A stretch of DNA of 14,897 nucleotides, taken from positions 1 through 14,897 of the forward strand of contig CALIDR010000214.1 of the NCBI GenBank assembly GCA_938022295.1, in the 5' to 3' direction. This document shows, piece after piece, positions 13,334 through 14,897 of this stretch; the first letter of the stretch is position 1; the number at the start of each line of letters is the position of its first letter. The DNA is from an uncultured Burkholderiaceae bacterium. GTDB taxonomy: Bacteria; Pseudomonadota; Gammaproteobacteria; Burkholderiales; Burkholderiaceae_C. Under the pieces are notes generated by a model. The model saw nothing but the letters and a program-made list of their open reading frames with translations, had not been told where the DNA came from and made no database searches. Made by a program: the position numbers and the translations under genes.

Positions 13334-14692
13334 TCGGGGCGACCTTCGCCGGCCTGACGCCCGCGCGGCGGCGGGCGGCGCCGGGCCGATCCACTCGACC
13401 GCCACCTGAGGCACGCCGGCCGGCGCGCGCGCGCGCGCGTCGACGCCGAGGCCGGGCACGGCGACGAGCTCGCCGTCGGCCCACAGCAGCGGGACGGCGC
13501 GCGCGCTCGGCGCCACCCCCGCGGCCTGGAACTGCTTCTTCAGGCCGCGCGGCGTCGCCCCCGGCGCGCACTGGAAGCGCTCGCCGCCGGTGCGCGGGCG
13601 CAGCTCGCAGCGCTGCAGCCGCGCCAGCGCGACGCCGCCGGCGACGACGCGACGCAGCCGCAGCCGACCGCCCCACGCCGGCACGTCGACGGTGCCGGCG
13701 CGGGCGATCTGCAGGGCCACGGCGGGCGCGGCCGGGGCAGCGGGCGTTGGCACCAGCCGCAGCCGCCCGCGGTGCCGCTCGAGCACGCCACCGGGCGCGG
13801 GCCAGCGCGCCGCACCGGCGGCGGCGAGTTCGCGGCTCAGGCGCTGCACCAGCGTCTGCGGCGCGCCGCGGCCGATCGCCTCGTGCAGCCAGGCCCGCAG
13901 CGCGAGCGCCGCGCGCGCCGGCGGCAGCGCCTGCCAGCGTGCGACGACGAGCGCGCCGTCGGCGTCGCGGATCGCCGCCACGTCGGCAGCGGCGATCTCG
14001 CCGAGGCACTCGCGCGCCTCGTGCGCGCGCTGCGCGGCGTTGGCAAGGGCGAGCTCGGCGTCGGGAAACGCCGCGCGCAGCGCCGGCATCACGTCGCGAC
14101 GCAGCCGGCTGCGGGCGAACGCCGGGTCGGCGTTGCTCGGGTCTTCGACGCCGCGCAGGCGATGGCGGTGCGCGTAGGCGTCGATCGCGGCGTCGCTGGC
14201 GTTCAGCCACGGCCGCGCCCAGGTCAGGCCGTCGCGCTGCGCCAGGCGCGGCATCGCCGCCAGACCCGCCGGCCCGGCGCCGCGCAGCGCCTGCAGCAGG
14301 AACGTCTCGGCCTGGTCGCGCCGATGGTGGGCGAGCAGCACGAGGCTCGCCCCGGCGGCGCGCGCCATCTCGGCCAGTGCGGCGTAGCGGCCGCGCCGCG
14401 CCCACGCCTCGACGCTTTCGCCCGGCGACGGGCGACCTTCCAGCTGGCGCCAGTGGAAGTCGACCGGCAGGCCGCGCGCGCGCCAGCGCCGGCACTGCGC
14501 GCGCACGCGCGCGACCCAGGCGTCGGCGTCGGGCTGCAGCCCGTGGTGCACGTGCAGCGCGGCCGCGCGCAGGCCCATTGCGGCCGCGGCGCGGGCGGTG
14601 GCGTGCAGCAGCGCGATCGAGTCGCGGCCGCCGCTGGTGGCGACCGCGACGACGGGGGCTTCAGCGTTCCTTGGTGTCGCTGAAGCGGCCAT
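13331..14692 (-). CDS. tilS: tRNA(Ile)-lysidine synthase
   Basis: The 453-residue enzyme changes C34 of tRNA-Ile(CAU) to lysidine with ATP and lysine, so that the tRNA reads AUA and is charged with isoleucine. The PP-loop SGGRDS (residues 20-25) binds ATP. LHVHHGLQ (46-53), LLAHHRRDQAETFLLQALRG (119-138) and the DPSNADPAFARSRLRRDVMP segment (184-203) are typical TilS motifs. The C-terminal domain is present (GGERFQCAPGATPRGLKKQF, about 386-405). The ATG at 14692 lies 32 bp inside the end of accA in another frame. There is no later ATG/GTG before the PP-loop, so this overlap is probably real. 59 bp separate it from lysC. Confidence 0.96.
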   Translation of the reverse strand: MAASATPRNAEAPVVAVATSGGRDSIALLHATARAAAAMGLRAAALHVHHGLQPDADAWVARVRAQCRRWRARGLPVDFHWRQLEGRPSPGESVEAWARRGRYAALAEMARAAGASLVLLAHHRRDQAETFLLQALRGAGPAGLAAMPRLAQRDGLTWARPWLNASDAAIDAYAHRHRLRGVEDPSNADPAFARSRLRRDVMPALRAAFPDAELALANAAQRAHEARECLGEIAAADVAAIRDADGALVVARWQALPPARAALALRAWLHEAIGRGAPQTLVQRLSRELAAAGAARWPAPGGVLERHRGRLRLVPTPAAPAAPAVALQIARAGTVDVPAWGGRLRLRRVVAGGVALARLQRCELRPRTGGERFQCAPGATPRGLKKQFQAAGVAPSARAVPLLWADGELVAVPGLGVDARARAPAGVPQVAVEWIGPAPPAAARASGRRRSPR

Positions 14693-14897
14693 ACGACTGC
14701 AGGCGCTCGTAGCGGCGCTGCAGCAGGTCCTTCGGCTTCAGGTCGCTGACGAGGCGCAGCGCGTCGTTGAGCGCGCGCTTCAGGCTCGCCGCCATCGCCT
14801 TCGGGTCGCGGTGCGCGCCGCCGACCGGTTCGCTGACGATCTTGTCGATCAGCCCGAGCGCCTTCAGCCGGTGCGCCGTGATGCCCAGCGCCTCGGC
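14661..14897 (-). CDS. accA: Acetyl-CoA carboxylase carboxyltransferase subunit alpha (partial, C-terminus)
   Basis: The last 78 residues of a protein whose start lies beyond the right edge are visible: EALGITAHRLKALGLIDKIV, then EPVGGAHRDP, then LLQRRYERLQSYGRF near the stop. These match the C-terminus of AccA, the carboxyltransferase subunit that with AccD transfers the carboxyl from biotin to acetyl-CoA to make malonyl-CoA for fatty acid synthesis. It has no frame breaks. Its end overlaps the start of tilS by 32 bp, and accA-tilS-lysC is a familiar gene order in Burkholderiales. Confidence 0.95.
   Translation of the reverse strand, partial: AEALGITAHRLKALGLIDKIVSEPVGGAHRDPKAMAASLKRALNDALRLVSDLKPKDLLQRRYERLQSYGRFSDTKER

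Noticed and set aside
13411..13441. Short GC dinucleotide run in tilS as a repeat element
   Set aside because: The CGCGCG run encodes an Ala/Arg stretch in the TilS C-terminal region and is expected at this GC content.

Overview
The window is about 15 kb of very GC-rich, gene-dense bacterial chromosome. Codon bias, protein sequences and the block accA-tilS-lysC-tRNA-Ser point to a betaproteobacterium of the order Burkholderiales (Rubrivivax/Leptothrix/Comamonadaceae-like). That placement is inferred from protein resemblance and gene order, not from a search.

Region 1 (2-1793, plus strand) is a short operon. It encodes the end of a metallo-beta-lactamase-fold hydrolase of the quinoprotein relay type, a Tat-exported SoxYZ-like carrier with one conserved cysteine (Cys158), and an exported thioredoxin-fold protein with a CAFC active site. 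Families of this kind accompany PQQ-dependent dehydrogenases. No dehydrogenase lies inside the window, so I expect one to the left of position 1.

Region 2 (1801-5038, minus strand) is a complete pqqABCDE operon for synthesis of the cofactor PQQ. pqqB to pqqE are nearly contiguous or overlap by 4 bp. A strong hairpin followed by a T-rich stretch lies between pqqA and pqqB and probably attenuates transcription, so that the peptide precursor is made in excess. No pqqF/pqqG-type M16 protease gene is visible.

Region 3 (5217-8171, plus strand) diverges from pqqA. It holds a prolyl-aminopeptidase-like alpha/beta hydrolase, a histidine kinase with a MoxY-type sensor region (overlapping the peptidase gene by 4 bp), and a NarL-type response regulator. 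MoxYX systems are known regulators of methanol and alcohol oxidation, so this pair probably controls the quinoprotein or pqq genes. The 178-bp divergent spacer has three CATGATT repeats and an inverted repeat that could be operators.

Region 4 (8227-11591) has an outer-membrane beta-barrel-like gene, whose signal peptide is out of frame with its start at a C6 tract. It converges on a large DUF6351 lipoprotein hydrolase gene on the minus strand. A perfect 32-bp palindrome between them is the likely shared terminator.

Region 5 (11863-14897, minus strand) is housekeeping: tRNA-Ser(GCU), aspartokinase lysC, tilS, and the 3' end of accA, with tilS starting inside accA. Together the first three regions form a PQQ module: cofactor synthesis, a periplasmic redox or maturation relay, and a sensor/regulator pair. 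I see no phage, transposon, CRISPR or plasmid functions.
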